From Acidobacteriaceae bacterium (lineage in GTDB: Bacteria; Acidobacteriota; Terriglobia; Bryobacterales; Bryobacteraceae), in assembly GCA_019240475.1 (NCBI GenBank), contig JAFAYI010000019.1, positions 62,001 through 126,000 of the forward strand: 64,000 nucleotides of DNA. The letters run 5' to 3'. Under the pieces are notes generated by a model that had not been told where the DNA came from, did no database searches, and worked only from the letters and a program-made list of their open reading frames with translations. Every line of letters begins with the position of its first letter. Position 1 is the stretch's first letter. Of this stretch, positions 25,446 to 34,142 are shown piece after piece. A program made the translations under genes and the position numbers.

Positions 25446-26075
25446 TTATTCGAACAATGAAGGCGGCCGCTCTTCAAATGACTTGAGAATCGGCCGGATC
25501 TGATCTTCCATCCGGATGCGCCGCACGTGCTCGGCCCTGATAATCGAGGTCAGGGTGTTCACCGATTCTTCCACCTGGTGATTCACCAGCACGTAATCGT
25601 ATTGATTGTAGTTCCGAATCTCTTCCGCCGCAGCCCGGAGACGGCGCTGGATGACTTGTTCGGAATCCTCCGATCTCGTTCGCAGCCGTTGTTCCAATAT
25701 GTCGCGCGAAGGCGCCAAGATGAAGATGCTCACCGCGCCCGGGATGCTTTCCTTTAATTGTCGCGCACCCTGGACATCGATGTCGAGTATCAGGTCTTTC
25801 CCCTCGTTCTGCGCTTGCTCCAGTACTTCGCGGTGCGTTCCATAGTAGTTGCCGAACACCTCGGCGTGTTCCAGAAACTCGCCGCGCCGAACGCGCGCCT
25901 CGAACTCCGCTCGGGAAATGAAATTGTAATTTTCGCCGGGCTGCTCGGCGCCCCGCGGCTTGCGCGTGGTGTAGGAAACCGAGAAACGCACTCCCAGGCC
26001 GCTTGCCAGCAGCCGCGCCACCAGCGTCGACTTGCCCGAACCCGACGGCGCCGAAATGATGAAGACCGTGGTCAT
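25446..26075 (-). CDS. gmk: guanylate kinase
   Basis: 209 residues from ATG 26075, which has GAGG 6 bases upstream; an open frame to a TTG at 26132 would overlap yicC and add nothing conserved. P-loop ISAPSGSGKSTL (about 6-17), SVSYTTRKPRGAEQPGENYNFIS (GMP-binding, about 33-55), FLEHAEVFGNYYGT, DLILDIDVQGARQL. It converts GMP to GDP. Downstream of yicC and upstream of rpoZ, the typical arrangement. Confidence 0.94.
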   Translation of the reverse strand: MTTVFIISAPSGSGKSTLVARLLASGLGVRFSVSYTTRKPRGAEQPGENYNFISRAEFEARVRRGEFLEHAEVFGNYYGTHREVLEQAQNEGKDLILDIDVQGARQLKESIPGAVSIFILAPSRDILEQRLRTRSEDSEQVIQRRLRAAAEEIRNYNQYDYVLVNHQVEESVNTLTSIIRAEHVRRIRMEDQIRPILKSFEERPPSLFE

Positions 26076-26124
26076 GCGTTGCCTCGAACTGCCGCTTTCG
26101 AGCGCCTCCTTTTGCGCAATAAAG

Positions 26125-27048
26125 CTATTCAAGATTTAAGGCCTGCTCTCGTATTCTTTCGATGTTAGCCTTCATCGCCAGCGCCAGATCGGTGATCTTC
26201 AATCCGGTGTCGCCCGCGCCCGATGTCTTCGAAAGAATCGTATTGGTCTCGCGATTCATCTCCTGCAGCAGAAAATCCAGCCGCTTTCCGGCTTCCCCGC
26301 CCGACTGCAGAATGCGCGCCGCCTCCCGGGCATGCACATCGAGCCGCGTCAGTTCCTCCTGCACGTCCGAGCGATCCGCCAACAAAGCCGCTTCTTCGGC
26401 GAGCCGCGCTTCGCTGATCGAAGCTTCGGCAAGCAACTCCTTCAAGCGCTCGCGCAGCCGTCTGTGAAACACAGGGACCGCCTGCGCGCGAATGGCCGAG
26501 ATCTCCCGCGTTCGCTGCGCGATCGATTCCACTTCGCCTGCCAGCCCCGCCGCCAACTGCGCGCCTTCCCGCTCGCGATAGGCGTTCAACTGGCGCGCGC
26601 ACTCGCTCAGCGTTTCCACCACCTCCGCTTCGAACGATTCGCCCAGCGGTTCGGCGCCGTTTGGCGAATCGAAAACGCCCGGCAGCGTCAGGATCACGTT
26701 CAGGTCCGGCTCGCTGCCGATCCCGAACTCTTCTCGCGCAGCCGCGAACAGCGCAAGGTAACGCGCCAGCAAATCGCGATTGAAGCGAGCGCTCTCGCCC
26801 GTCCCGTTGCGGGTGAGCGTTACTCGCACCTCCACGTGCCCTCGCGCCACATTCTGCTTCAGCACCGCGCGCATGGCGTTTTCAAAGCGCGCCAGCTCAC
26901 CGCCGGCGTGGAAATGCAGATCGAGCCCCCGATGATTTACGGTCTTCAGGCTGATGGCCAGCTCGCCCACGCCGGTCTCTTTCCGGACCAGCGCGTATCC
27001 TGTCATGCTGCGAATCGGCGTCGCGGAAGTAGCGGGTTCTGCGCTCAT
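26125..27048 (-). CDS. yicC: YicC-family endoribonuclease
   Basis: 307 residues. The N-terminus IRSMTGYALVRKE (about 12-24) and LKTVNHRGLDLHF (about 34-46) are the YicC signatures. The C-terminus GKRLDFLLQEMNRETNTILSKTSG, then IERIREQALNLE (about 260-307), is the conserved DUF1732 end. In E. coli YicC is an RNA-degrading enzyme, acting on small RNAs such as RyhB. Standing directly before gmk is the usual context. Confidence 0.93.
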   Translation of the reverse strand: MSAEPATSATPIRSMTGYALVRKETGVGELAISLKTVNHRGLDLHFHAGGELARFENAMRAVLKQNVARGHVEVRVTLTRNGTGESARFNRDLLARYLALFAAAREEFGIGSEPDLNVILTLPGVFDSPNGAEPLGESFEAEVVETLSECARQLNAYREREGAQLAAGLAGEVESIAQRTREISAIRAQAVPVFHRRLRERLKELLAEASISEARLAEEAALLADRSDVQEELTRLDVHAREAARILQSGGEAGKRLDFLLQEMNRETNTILSKTSGAGDTGLKITDLALAMKANIERIREQALNLE

Positions 27049-27059
27049 TCCCTTCTGCG

Positions 27060-28886
27060 TTATCCTACCGCCGCGCCGGAATCGGCGTGCTGCATCTCAT
27101 GCAGCCGCCGGTAAATGCCGCGCCGCGCCATCAGTTCCTCGTGCTTGCCCGTCTCGGCGATCTCGCCGCGATCCAACACTACAATCCGATCCGCTTGCCG
27201 GATGGTAGAGAGCCGATGCGCGATCACCAGCACCGTCCTGCGCTTCATCAACGCGGTGAGCGCCTGCTGCACCAGCCGCTCGGATTCCGTATCCAAATGC
27301 GAAGTCGCTTCGTCCAGAATCAGGATCGGCGCGTCCTTCAACAGCGCGCGCGCAATCGAGATGCGCTGCCGTTGGCCGCCGCTCAGCTTCAGGCCGCGCT
27401 CGCCGATCAGCGTCTGGTATCCCTCGGGCAGCCTTTCAATAAACTCGTCCGCGAGAGCGGTGCGCGCCGCCGCAAAAACGTCTTCTTCTCGAGCGTCCGG
27501 CCGCCCGTAGGCGATGTTGTCGAAGACTGTATCGTTAAACAGGAAGGTGTCCTGCGCCACAAGGCTGACATTCTCCCGCAAGCTGTCGAGGCGGATCGCG
27601 CGAACGTCGTGCCCGTCGATCCGGACCGCGCCGGCCGTGACATCGTAGAAACGCGGCACCAGGTTCACCAGCGTAGTCTTGCCCGCGCCGCTCGAACCCA
27701 CCAGCGCCACAACTTCGCCCGCTTTCACTTCCAGATCGATCCCGTTCAGAACGCAGCGTTCCGGCGTCAACGGATAACAGAAGCCTACCTTTTCAAACCG
27801 AATGCCGGTTTCGACTTTGGCGAGCCTGATGGCGTCGGGCGCTTCCACCAGGTCTTGCGAGCGGTCCAGGTATTCGAACACCTTCATCGCCGCGCCCACG
27901 CCCTGTTGAAAGATGTTGTGGATATTGGTCAGGCGCTTGATGGGTTCATACAGCATCACCAGCGCCATGCCGAAAGCGGTGAACGTGCCGGCCGTCATGG
28001 CCGCGGTCTTGACCTCCTCGCGCCCGAGCCACAACAGCAGAATAATGGTGAGCGCTCCGAAAATTTCGATGATGGGCGAAGCCAGCGCCTGGTGCGCCAC
28101 GTACCGCAAGTTGCCCGCGCGCAGGCGTTGCGAGGCTACGCGAAAGCGCTTCGATTCGTAGTCTTCCGCGCCGAAGCTCTTCACGACCTCATGCCCGGTG
28201 AGAGTTTCCTGCAAAATTTGCGTCAGCCCCGCCGCCATGTCCTGCGCGTGCCGCGTGGTTCTGCGAATGCGGCGGCCCAGGCGCATGGTCAGCACCGCCA
28301 CCACCGGAAACACCAGCAGGCTGATGAGCGACAGCTTCCAGTTGATGCTGATCATCGCAAGCAGCAGGAACAGCGCCGTGAACATCTGCCGCAGCCAATC
28401 GGCCAACATCGTGGATACCGAGACCTGGATGCGGTCGATGTCGTTCATGATGGACGACATGATGCGGCCGGTGTTCTGGTCTTCGAAGAACGAAGCGTCC
28501 TGGCGCAGCACGCGGTCGAAGACCTCCTGCCGCAGATCCATGATCGCGGTGGTGCCGACCCAATTAATAAGGTAGTTGCCGAGGTAATCGCATACGCCTT
28601 TGGCGATGAAGCAAGCCAGAATCCCCAGCGCCACCATGGTCCAGATGTTGTGCACGAACGGTGGAAACACGTCGTTCAGATAGAGCTGCGTGTGGGTCAG
28701 CGGAACCGAAAACAGCAGCGCCGGCGTATCGGGCGTGTTGGGATTCAGAACTCTCTCGAAGATGAGCGGAATCAGCCGGACCAGCAAGCCTTGCGACAGC
28801 CCGACGATGGCCATGAATACAACGCTCGCAAGCAGCGCCAGCCAATACGGCCGCGCGTAGCGCAGCAGGCGATAGAGATCCTTCAC
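27060..28886 (-). CDS. MsbA-like ABC exporter, fused membrane and ATPase domains
   Basis: 608 residues from GTG 28886; the longer frame to 29084 is antisense-like and overlaps the glycosyltransferase gene. Six transmembrane helices lie in the first 310 residues, including the type-I exporter coupling segment DASFFEDQNTGRIMSSIMNDI. The ATPase has Walker A VGSSGAGKTTLV, Q-loop AQDTFLFNDTV, signature LSGGQRQRISIARALL, Walker B ILILDEATSHLD and switch AHRLSTI. The immediate upstream GT9 gene and Gram-negative context suggest lipid A-core export across the inner membrane, but a general multidrug role is not excluded. Confidence 0.88.
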   Translation of the reverse strand: MKDLYRLLRYARPYWLALLASVVFMAIVGLSQGLLVRLIPLIFERVLNPNTPDTPALLFSVPLTHTQLYLNDVFPPFVHNIWTMVALGILACFIAKGVCDYLGNYLINWVGTTAIMDLRQEVFDRVLRQDASFFEDQNTGRIMSSIMNDIDRIQVSVSTMLADWLRQMFTALFLLLAMISINWKLSLISLLVFPVVAVLTMRLGRRIRRTTRHAQDMAAGLTQILQETLTGHEVVKSFGAEDYESKRFRVASQRLRAGNLRYVAHQALASPIIEIFGALTIILLLWLGREEVKTAAMTAGTFTAFGMALVMLYEPIKRLTNIHNIFQQGVGAAMKVFEYLDRSQDLVEAPDAIRLAKVETGIRFEKVGFCYPLTPERCVLNGIDLEVKAGEVVALVGSSGAGKTTLVNLVPRFYDVTAGAVRIDGHDVRAIRLDSLRENVSLVAQDTFLFNDTVFDNIAYGRPDAREEDVFAAARTALADEFIERLPEGYQTLIGERGLKLSGGQRQRISIARALLKDAPILILDEATSHLDTESERLVQQALTALMKRRTVLVIAHRLSTIRQADRIVVLDRGEIAETGKHEELMARRGIYRRLHEMQHADSGAAVG

Positions 28887-28899
28887 GGCCGAGAAGCCT

Positions 28900-29823
28900 T
28901 CAAGCGTGCGCCTCTTCGAACATGCGCAGGCGTTCGAGCGCGGCAATGACGCGCGACACGCTGACTGTGTTGAGGCCCTCGGGCGCAACCACGATTTCCG
29001 ATTCGGTCTGCCACGGTCCCCAGATGGCGGGGTTCGAGGCGCCGAACAGCACCACGCTCGGAACGCCGAACGCGGCCGCGACATGCGCCGGCCCGCTGTC
29101 GTTTGCGATCAAAACGGAAGCTCTCGAAAGCAGCGCCTTCATCTGAGCGACAGAGCCTTGAAAAACCTGGTGGGCGCCGAATGGCGATGGATCGTCCGCG
29201 GGGCCGGCGAGAAAGATGGGGCGGATGTTCCACAGTTGCAGGTAGCGGGCTACTTCGCAAAAGCGCTCGGCCGGCCATCGCTTTTCAGGCGCGGAGGCGA
29301 ACGGATGCAGGACGGCGTAACGGCCGCCGGAAGATTCCACGGGCGATTCGCCCGCCGCCAGTTGCGCGCGAGGAATTTTGGAAATGGGGACGCCCAGCGC
29401 GAAGAACGCGGACGCCAGATGCTCCGCCGTGTGAACCGTCCGATTGACGCTCAAGATGCGCTGCGCCCGAGGGATTTTGATGTTGTAGGCGAAAGTAAAG
29501 CTGTGATGCGCGAACCCGGCTCGCCATCTCGCGCCGGAAAACGCCGTCATCCATTGGCTGCGCGTGCCGCCGTGCAGGTTAACGCAGAGCGAAGGTTTCC
29601 AAGCGCGAAGCGCCTGCCAAGTGGGCGGCAGAATGCGGTCCACCGCGGAGCTGCCTTCGAGCACCGGCGCAAATCGCGGCTCAACCGCTACGCCGATTTC
29701 CAGATCCGCCCGCGCGCCTTTGAGGAGCGCCAGCCCGGGAGTTGCGAGGACGCAATCGCCCAGCGAGCGAAGCCGTATGACTCCCACCCGCGAACGCTGC
29801 GGCAACTGCTCCAGAATCGTCAT
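28900..29823 (-). CDS. glycosyltransferase family 9 (heptosyltransferase-like)
   Basis: 307 residues, inverting GT-B glycosyltransferase. IRLRSLGDCVLATPGL (about 16-31) is the acceptor-side motif of heptosyltransferases. PFASAPEKRWPAERFCEVAR and VLIANDSGPAHVAAAFGVPSVVLFGASNP (about 235-264) are the donor-side ADP-heptose motifs. It would add heptose to the LPS inner core. It lies 6 bp after the Trm112-like gene and 13 bp before the MsbA-like gene. Confidence 0.88.
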   Translation of the reverse strand: MTILEQLPQRSRVGVIRLRSLGDCVLATPGLALLKGARADLEIGVAVEPRFAPVLEGSSAVDRILPPTWQALRAWKPSLCVNLHGGTRSQWMTAFSGARWRAGFAHHSFTFAYNIKIPRAQRILSVNRTVHTAEHLASAFFALGVPISKIPRAQLAAGESPVESSGGRYAVLHPFASAPEKRWPAERFCEVARYLQLWNIRPIFLAGPADDPSPFGAHQVFQGSVAQMKALLSRASVLIANDSGPAHVAAAFGVPSVVLFGASNPAIWGPWQTESEIVVAPEGLNTVSVSRVIAALERLRMFEEAHA

Positions 29824-29829
29824 GAAACG

Positions 29830-30000
29830 CTACTGCTCGATGGTGGCCTGATCGACCAACATCACTGGAATGTCATCGCGAATCGGATAGACTCTGTGGC
29901 AGGAGACGCATTTTAGAGCGCTGCCGTCTTGTTTGAGTTCCACCTTGGCTTTGCACACAGGGCAAACCAGTATTTCCAGCAGGTCCTTGCTGATCGCCAT
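29830..30000 (-). CDS. Trm112/YcaR-like small zinc-ribbon protein
   Basis: 56 residues, a very short gene. It reads MAISKDLLEILVCPVCKAK, then LKCVSCHRVYPIRDDIPVML. The LL-x-I-L-x-CP-x-C-K-x(12-16)-L-x-C-x-x-C-x-x-x-Y-P-I-x-D-x-I-P-x-ML order is diagnostic of the Trm112/UPF0434 family. All four zinc cysteines are present. Bacterial members are often beside LPS genes such as lpxK and kdsB. It is co-directional with the GT9 gene 6 bp downstream. Confidence 0.9.
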   Translation of the reverse strand: MAISKDLLEILVCPVCKAKVELKQDGSALKCVSCHRVYPIRDDIPVMLVDQATIEQ

Positions 30001-30021
30001 GGAAACTTACAGTTTAGCAAT

Positions 30022-30693
30022 TCAGACGCCGATCCGATCCGGCGCGGCAGCCACGCCGACCAGGCGAATCCACTCCTCGGCGGTGCGGCGCAGCGACTTC
30101 CGATCGCAGTTCTCGGCCAGGATGCCGGAGATGAGCGCGACGGAATCGGCGCCGCCGGCGAGCACCTCGCGCGCATTCAGCATGGTGATGCCGCCGATGG
30201 CGACCAGCGGCTTAGCGGTGAGCGTGCGCAACTCGCGCAAACGGTCGAGGCCAACCACGGGATCGGGCCGGTCTTTGGAGGTGGTCGGGAAGATCGGACC
30301 GATCGATAGATACTCGACCGGCTCTTCGTTCGCGCGCGCCAACTGCTGCTTGTTGTGCGTGGAAAAGCCCATTACTTCATCGCTTACGACGCGCCGCGCG
30401 GCCACCGGCGGCAGATCGTCCTGCCCGATGTGCAAGGCCGCGCCCAGCAGTCGCGCGAAATCGGCGCGGTCATTGAGCACGAACAGCACGCCGGCTTCGT
30501 GGCACAGCTTTGCAATCTGACGGGCGGTGTCGAAATCGCTCTGCCTCCAGTCGTCTTTGTGGCGGTATTGCAGGATGCGCGCGCCGGCGGCCAGCAGCGC
30601 TTCAGCCGCAAGCACCGGAGCGCAGCCGCGCCTCCGCAGCAGCGCGGTGTCGAGAATCGGATAGAAGCGCGGAACTTTAAAGGCGATCGGCAT
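30022..30693 (-). CDS. thiE: thiamine-phosphate synthase
   Basis: 223 residues, TIM barrel. Pyrophosphate and thiazole motifs: ILQYRHKDD (residues about 40-48), LFVLNDRADFARLLGAALHIGQDDLP (about 70-95), EYLSIGPIFPTTSKDRPDPVVGLD (about 126-149) and PLVAIGGITMLNAREVLAGGADSVALISGI (about 166-195). It condenses the thiazole and pyrimidine halves of thiamine phosphate. No other thi gene is in the window. Located 21 bp upstream of the Trm112-like gene. Confidence 0.92.
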   Translation of the reverse strand: MPIAFKVPRFYPILDTALLRRRGCAPVLAAEALLAAGARILQYRHKDDWRQSDFDTARQIAKLCHEAGVLFVLNDRADFARLLGAALHIGQDDLPPVAARRVVSDEVMGFSTHNKQQLARANEEPVEYLSIGPIFPTTSKDRPDPVVGLDRLRELRTLTAKPLVAIGGITMLNAREVLAGGADSVALISGILAENCDRKSLRRTAEEWIRLVGVAAAPDRIGV

Positions 30694-30707
30694 GAACGAA
30701 TGCGTCG

Positions 30708-32927
30708 CTACTGCCCCTGCTGCAGATACTCTTCAAAAAACTCCGCGGCTCGCCCGAATGCGTTGCGATAACTCTCATCGCGGACATAGGCGTGGCTCTC
30801 TTCCGGATAGAACGCTTCCTCGAAGGGCTTGCCTTCGTGAATCAACTTCTCGGAAAGCTGCACGGCGTCCTGAAACAGCACGTTATCGTCGGCAATGCCG
30901 TGCACGATCAACAGGCGATTCTGCAATTGCCCGGAGAAGTGGATGGGCGAGCTGCGTTCGTATGCCTCCGGATTTTCGGCCGGCGTGGTGAGCCGCTCTC
31001 CGGTGTATTCGGCGTTGTAGTTGCGCCAATCGTAAACGCCGGAGAACGCGACGCCTGCGCGGAATGCGGAGGGCGCGCGAAACATGGCCATCGCGGTCAT
31101 GAAGCCGCCGTAACTCCAACCCCAGATGCCGATGCGCGAGGGATCAATGTTCTTGAGCGATTTCAGGTACTCGACTCCGCCGAGAACGTCTTCCAGGTCC
31201 GGACCGCCCATGCTGAGATACACGCCGCTGCGCCAGTCGCGCCCGTAGTTGGTGCTGCCGCGATAGTCCATTTCGAGGATTACGTAGCCTTTATGCGCCA
31301 GGTAGTTATTGAAGGCGAAGCGTATTTCCTGGTAACTGCCCCACTGCTCCAGAACGCTGGTGGCATAACCGGAGCCGTGGATATAAACGACGGCGGGCCG
31401 AGGCTTCTGGTTGGGATCGTCCGGATTGTAGCCGGGCGGCAGCAGCATGCGCGCGGCCACAGGCTTGCGATCCTTCAAAGAAGGATAGGTGATGAATCGC
31501 GTTTCGGCCCAATCGGTTTTATAGAACTCGGGCAGCGGAGAAGTAGTGACGCGCTCTCCATCGACGTAGAGGTCGAAGGGATTTTTCATGTCGGCCTGCA
31601 TGGCAGCCTGCGCTTTGCCGTCTTCCGAGACCCAGGCTACGGTCAGGCCCTCGCGCTTCGAGAGCTGTTCAGGCGCGGACGAGCCATCGGCTTTGACCTT
31701 ATAGAACTGCCGTTCGGCGGTTCCGGCGGCGGTGGAGGAATAATAGATGGAATCGCCGATCCATTGCGGGCTACTCGAAAACGGATCGCGATGGATTTCC
31801 CAGGAACCTTTGGTGATCTGCCGCAGATCGCTTCCATCGACGGCGACAGTATAGAGTTGTGAAAAGCCGCTCTTATCGCTGGTGAGCCAGATGCGTTTCG
31901 AAGTCGGCTCCCAACCTGTATCGGAGACTTCGACCCAGCGGTCGTCCGTCTGGTGAAAGACCACTTTGGATTTTCCCGTGTTTACGTCGGCGACGCGGAC
32001 ATCTTCGCTCTTGTAGTTCGGCGCCTGCAGCGCCAGCAACAGATAGCGGGAATCTTCGGACCACTGCAGGGCGCGCCTGTCGAATCCCTTGCCGAAATCG
32101 ATTTGCCGCGGCGGATTGTCTCCGGTGCTTTCGACCACGTAGCATTGCACGGAGGACGGCGCGTCGCCAGCAACTGAGCGCGGGAAGGGCGAAGCGGTCA
32201 CGAACTCGCCCGAATAAATGGGGAGAGGCATGGCGCGCTCCGGCTGCGGCTGAACCGTGTAGGCCAGATACTTTCCGTCCGGAGACCAGACAAAGCCGTT
32301 CAGCGAGGCGGGCGCATGTATGTCGGTACGCTGTTCGAGCATGCCGCCGCCCGACATCGCGAAAAACTGGTCGGCTCGCACGAATGCCGCCTTGAACCCT
32401 AAAGTCATTACATAGATCTGTCCGCTCTGGGTAAAGGCGACCTTGGTTCCATCGGGCGAAAATTGGGGGTCCACTTCGGCGGCCTTGGTCTTGGTCAGGC
32501 GATGAAGCTCTCCGCCGCCGGTCGAAACCAGATACAGATCGCGGCGATAAGAGAACACGGCGTTGGCGCCATCTTGGGAGAGATGGAAAGCCGTCAGGCC
32601 GGTCTGGGGAGGCAGATATTCTTTACGGCGCGGATCGTGTTCGGCTTCGGTATCGTTGATGGGATCTTTCAGGCCTTTGAGGTCTGTCAAGCGCGCCAGT
32701 TTCTTGGTGTCCGCGTTGTATACATAGAGGTCGCGGAACGCTTCGCCATGGGCGTTCCACAGAAACCCGAGCACATGCGCGTGTTTGGCCCATTCGATGT
32801 GAGTGGGCCATGTGCCCCAGAGATAAGGCCGGCTCAAGAGACGGTCGAGCGACCAGCCGGAATTGGAGACGGGCGGCGCGGCCGGAAGCAGCAGGGCGCT
32901 TAAGAGCAGCGCTGCGAAAGTTTTCAT
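30708..32927 (-). CDS. secreted S9-family prolyl oligopeptidase (DPP IV-like)
   Basis: 739 residues from ATG 32927, which overlaps the ribBA stop (ATGA); the frame continues left of it but belongs to antisense of ribBA. Signal peptide at 1-20 (MKTFAALLLSALLLPAAPPV). Residues about 20-480 form the beta-propeller. Residues about 490-739 are the alpha/beta hydrolase with the catalytic triad Ser605 (GWSYGG), Asp at about 680 (HGIADDN) and His712 (EESHAY). Such enzymes release dipeptides after proline in the periplasm. Coupling to ribBA is positional and not explained functionally. Confidence 0.93.
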   Translation of the reverse strand: MKTFAALLLSALLLPAAPPVSNSGWSLDRLLSRPYLWGTWPTHIEWAKHAHVLGFLWNAHGEAFRDLYVYNADTKKLARLTDLKGLKDPINDTEAEHDPRRKEYLPPQTGLTAFHLSQDGANAVFSYRRDLYLVSTGGGELHRLTKTKAAEVDPQFSPDGTKVAFTQSGQIYVMTLGFKAAFVRADQFFAMSGGGMLEQRTDIHAPASLNGFVWSPDGKYLAYTVQPQPERAMPLPIYSGEFVTASPFPRSVAGDAPSSVQCYVVESTGDNPPRQIDFGKGFDRRALQWSEDSRYLLLALQAPNYKSEDVRVADVNTGKSKVVFHQTDDRWVEVSDTGWEPTSKRIWLTSDKSGFSQLYTVAVDGSDLRQITKGSWEIHRDPFSSSPQWIGDSIYYSSTAAGTAERQFYKVKADGSSAPEQLSKREGLTVAWVSEDGKAQAAMQADMKNPFDLYVDGERVTTSPLPEFYKTDWAETRFITYPSLKDRKPVAARMLLPPGYNPDDPNQKPRPAVVYIHGSGYATSVLEQWGSYQEIRFAFNNYLAHKGYVILEMDYRGSTNYGRDWRSGVYLSMGGPDLEDVLGGVEYLKSLKNIDPSRIGIWGWSYGGFMTAMAMFRAPSAFRAGVAFSGVYDWRNYNAEYTGERLTTPAENPEAYERSSPIHFSGQLQNRLLIVHGIADDNVLFQDAVQLSEKLIHEGKPFEEAFYPEESHAYVRDESYRNAFGRAAEFFEEYLQQGQ

Positions 32928-34114
32928 GTAACGGCGGAGACCTCCGAAAGAATGTGGGCGGGAAATGGAATCTGTCGAGTGATCCGGATGCCGAAAGCCT
33001 CGAGGCCGGCGACCTTGCGCGGGTGATTGGTCAGCAAATGAATACTGGTGAGGCCGAGATCGCAAAGGATCTGCGCGCCGATGCCGGCTTCGTGCTGAAC
33101 GGGCTGCTGCTTGTCCGTTTCGATAAAGCCGCCCTGCGCGCGGCCATGGCCGAAAAAGCCGCTCTGGGCGCGGCCATGTCCGACGATTTCGCGCGCGCCG
33201 TCGCGCGAGGCGATGTTCAGGCCGGGGCCGTTTTGATGGAGGTAGAGAAACACGCCGCACTCGGCTTGCGAGATGGCTTGCAAAGCGGCCGTAATTAGAT
33301 CGCGGCAGTTGCAATCGAGCGAATGGAAGACATCGCCGTAGGCGCAGTGAGAGTGCACGCGCACGAGCACGTTCTTCTTGCCTTTCACGTCCCCGTGGAT
33401 GAGCGCGAGATGCGCTTCGTTATCGATGCGGTTCACGTAACGGAGAACTTCGAATTCGCCGTAAGCCGTGCGGAGGCGGCCGGAGGCTTCGCGCTCGACG
33501 AATTTCTCCGTCTGGAGGCGGTAGCGGATCAGATCGGCCACCGAGATCATCTTGAAACCGTATTGACGGCAGAAGCCGGTCAGCTCCGGAGCGCGCGCCA
33601 TCGTGCCGTCTTCGTTCATAATTTCGCAGATAACGCCGCCCGGCTCAAAGCCGGCGAGACGCGCGAGATCGACAGCCGCTTCCGTCTGGCCGGTACGCAC
33701 GAGGACTCCGCCGGGGCGGGCCCGCAGCGGAAAGACATGGCCGGGTCGCGCCAGGTCGTGAGGCCGGGAACGCGGGTCGATGGCGACGCGGATGGTGCGC
33801 GCGCGGTCGTAGACGGATATGCCGGTGGTGACGCCTTCGGCGGCATCGATCGCTTCGCAGAACGCGGTGCCGAAGCGGGCGGTGTTCACCGAAGACATGG
33901 GCTGCAGGTCGAGACGCTTGCAAATCTCGGCGTCCAAGGCGAGGCAGATGAGGCCACGGCCGCGCGTGGCCATGAAGTTGATCGCCTGCGGAGTGATGCG
34001 CTCGGCGGCGATGGTCAGGTCGCCTTCGTTTTCCCGGTCCTCGTCATCGACAACCACGAGGATTTTGCCTTGACGGAAATCTTCGATTGCTTCAGGGATG
34101 GAAGCGAATTCCAT
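32924..34114 (-). CDS. ribBA: RibBA: DHBP synthase fused to a GTP cyclohydrolase II domain with degenerate active site
   Basis: 396 residues. RibB half (1-about 205): VDDEDRENEGDL (22-33), RPGHVFPL (123-130), TEAAVDLARL. Intact, so it should make 3,4-dihydroxy-2-butanone 4-phosphate. RibA half (about 210-396): zinc cysteines Cys257, Cys268 and Cys270 are kept. The catalytic loop reads LHQNGPGLN (292-300) where GTP cyclohydrolase II normally has RQEGRGIGL, and the following AYALQD-x-G-x-DTVEAN segment is missing. A 10-residue tandem duplication (GHGRAQSGFF / GHGRAQGGFI, 312-331) sits there. LLTNHPRKV is normal. GTP cyclohydrolase II activity is therefore uncertain. Confidence 0.85.
   Translation of the reverse strand: MEFASIPEAIEDFRQGKILVVVDDEDRENEGDLTIAAERITPQAINFMATRGRGLICLALDAEICKRLDLQPMSSVNTARFGTAFCEAIDAAEGVTTGISVYDRARTIRVAIDPRSRPHDLARPGHVFPLRARPGGVLVRTGQTEAAVDLARLAGFEPGGVICEIMNEDGTMARAPELTGFCRQYGFKMISVADLIRYRLQTEKFVEREASGRLRTAYGEFEVLRYVNRIDNEAHLALIHGDVKGKKNVLVRVHSHCAYGDVFHSLDCNCRDLITAALQAISQAECGVFLYLHQNGPGLNIASRDGAREIVGHGRAQSGFFGHGRAQGGFIETDKQQPVQHEAGIGAQILCDLGLTSIHLLTNHPRKVAGLEAFGIRITRQIPFPAHILSEVSAVT
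33125..33184. repeat. two-copy 30-bp tandem repeat inside ribBA
   Basis: Two units of 30 bp starting at 33125 and 33155 (AAAGCCGCCCTGCGCGCGGC and AAAGCCGCTCTGGGCGCGGC) differ at only a few positions. They encode the 10-residue duplication in the RibA part of RibBA. The period is a multiple of three, so the frame is kept. Confidence 0.8.
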
Positions 34115-34142
34115 TCAGGTGGCGGGCCTTTCCTGCGCCCCC

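Noticed and set aside
27087-28949. A 620-codon plus-strand frame opposite the ABC exporter
   Set aside because: Gln/Arg/His-rich translation with no motif; the opposite strand carries an intact ABC exporter with all signature motifs.
28887-29084. Extra 66 codons at the start of the ABC exporter frame
   Set aside because: They overlap the 3' end of the glycosyltransferase gene and have no membrane or ABC character; GTG 28886 precedes the first conserved residues.
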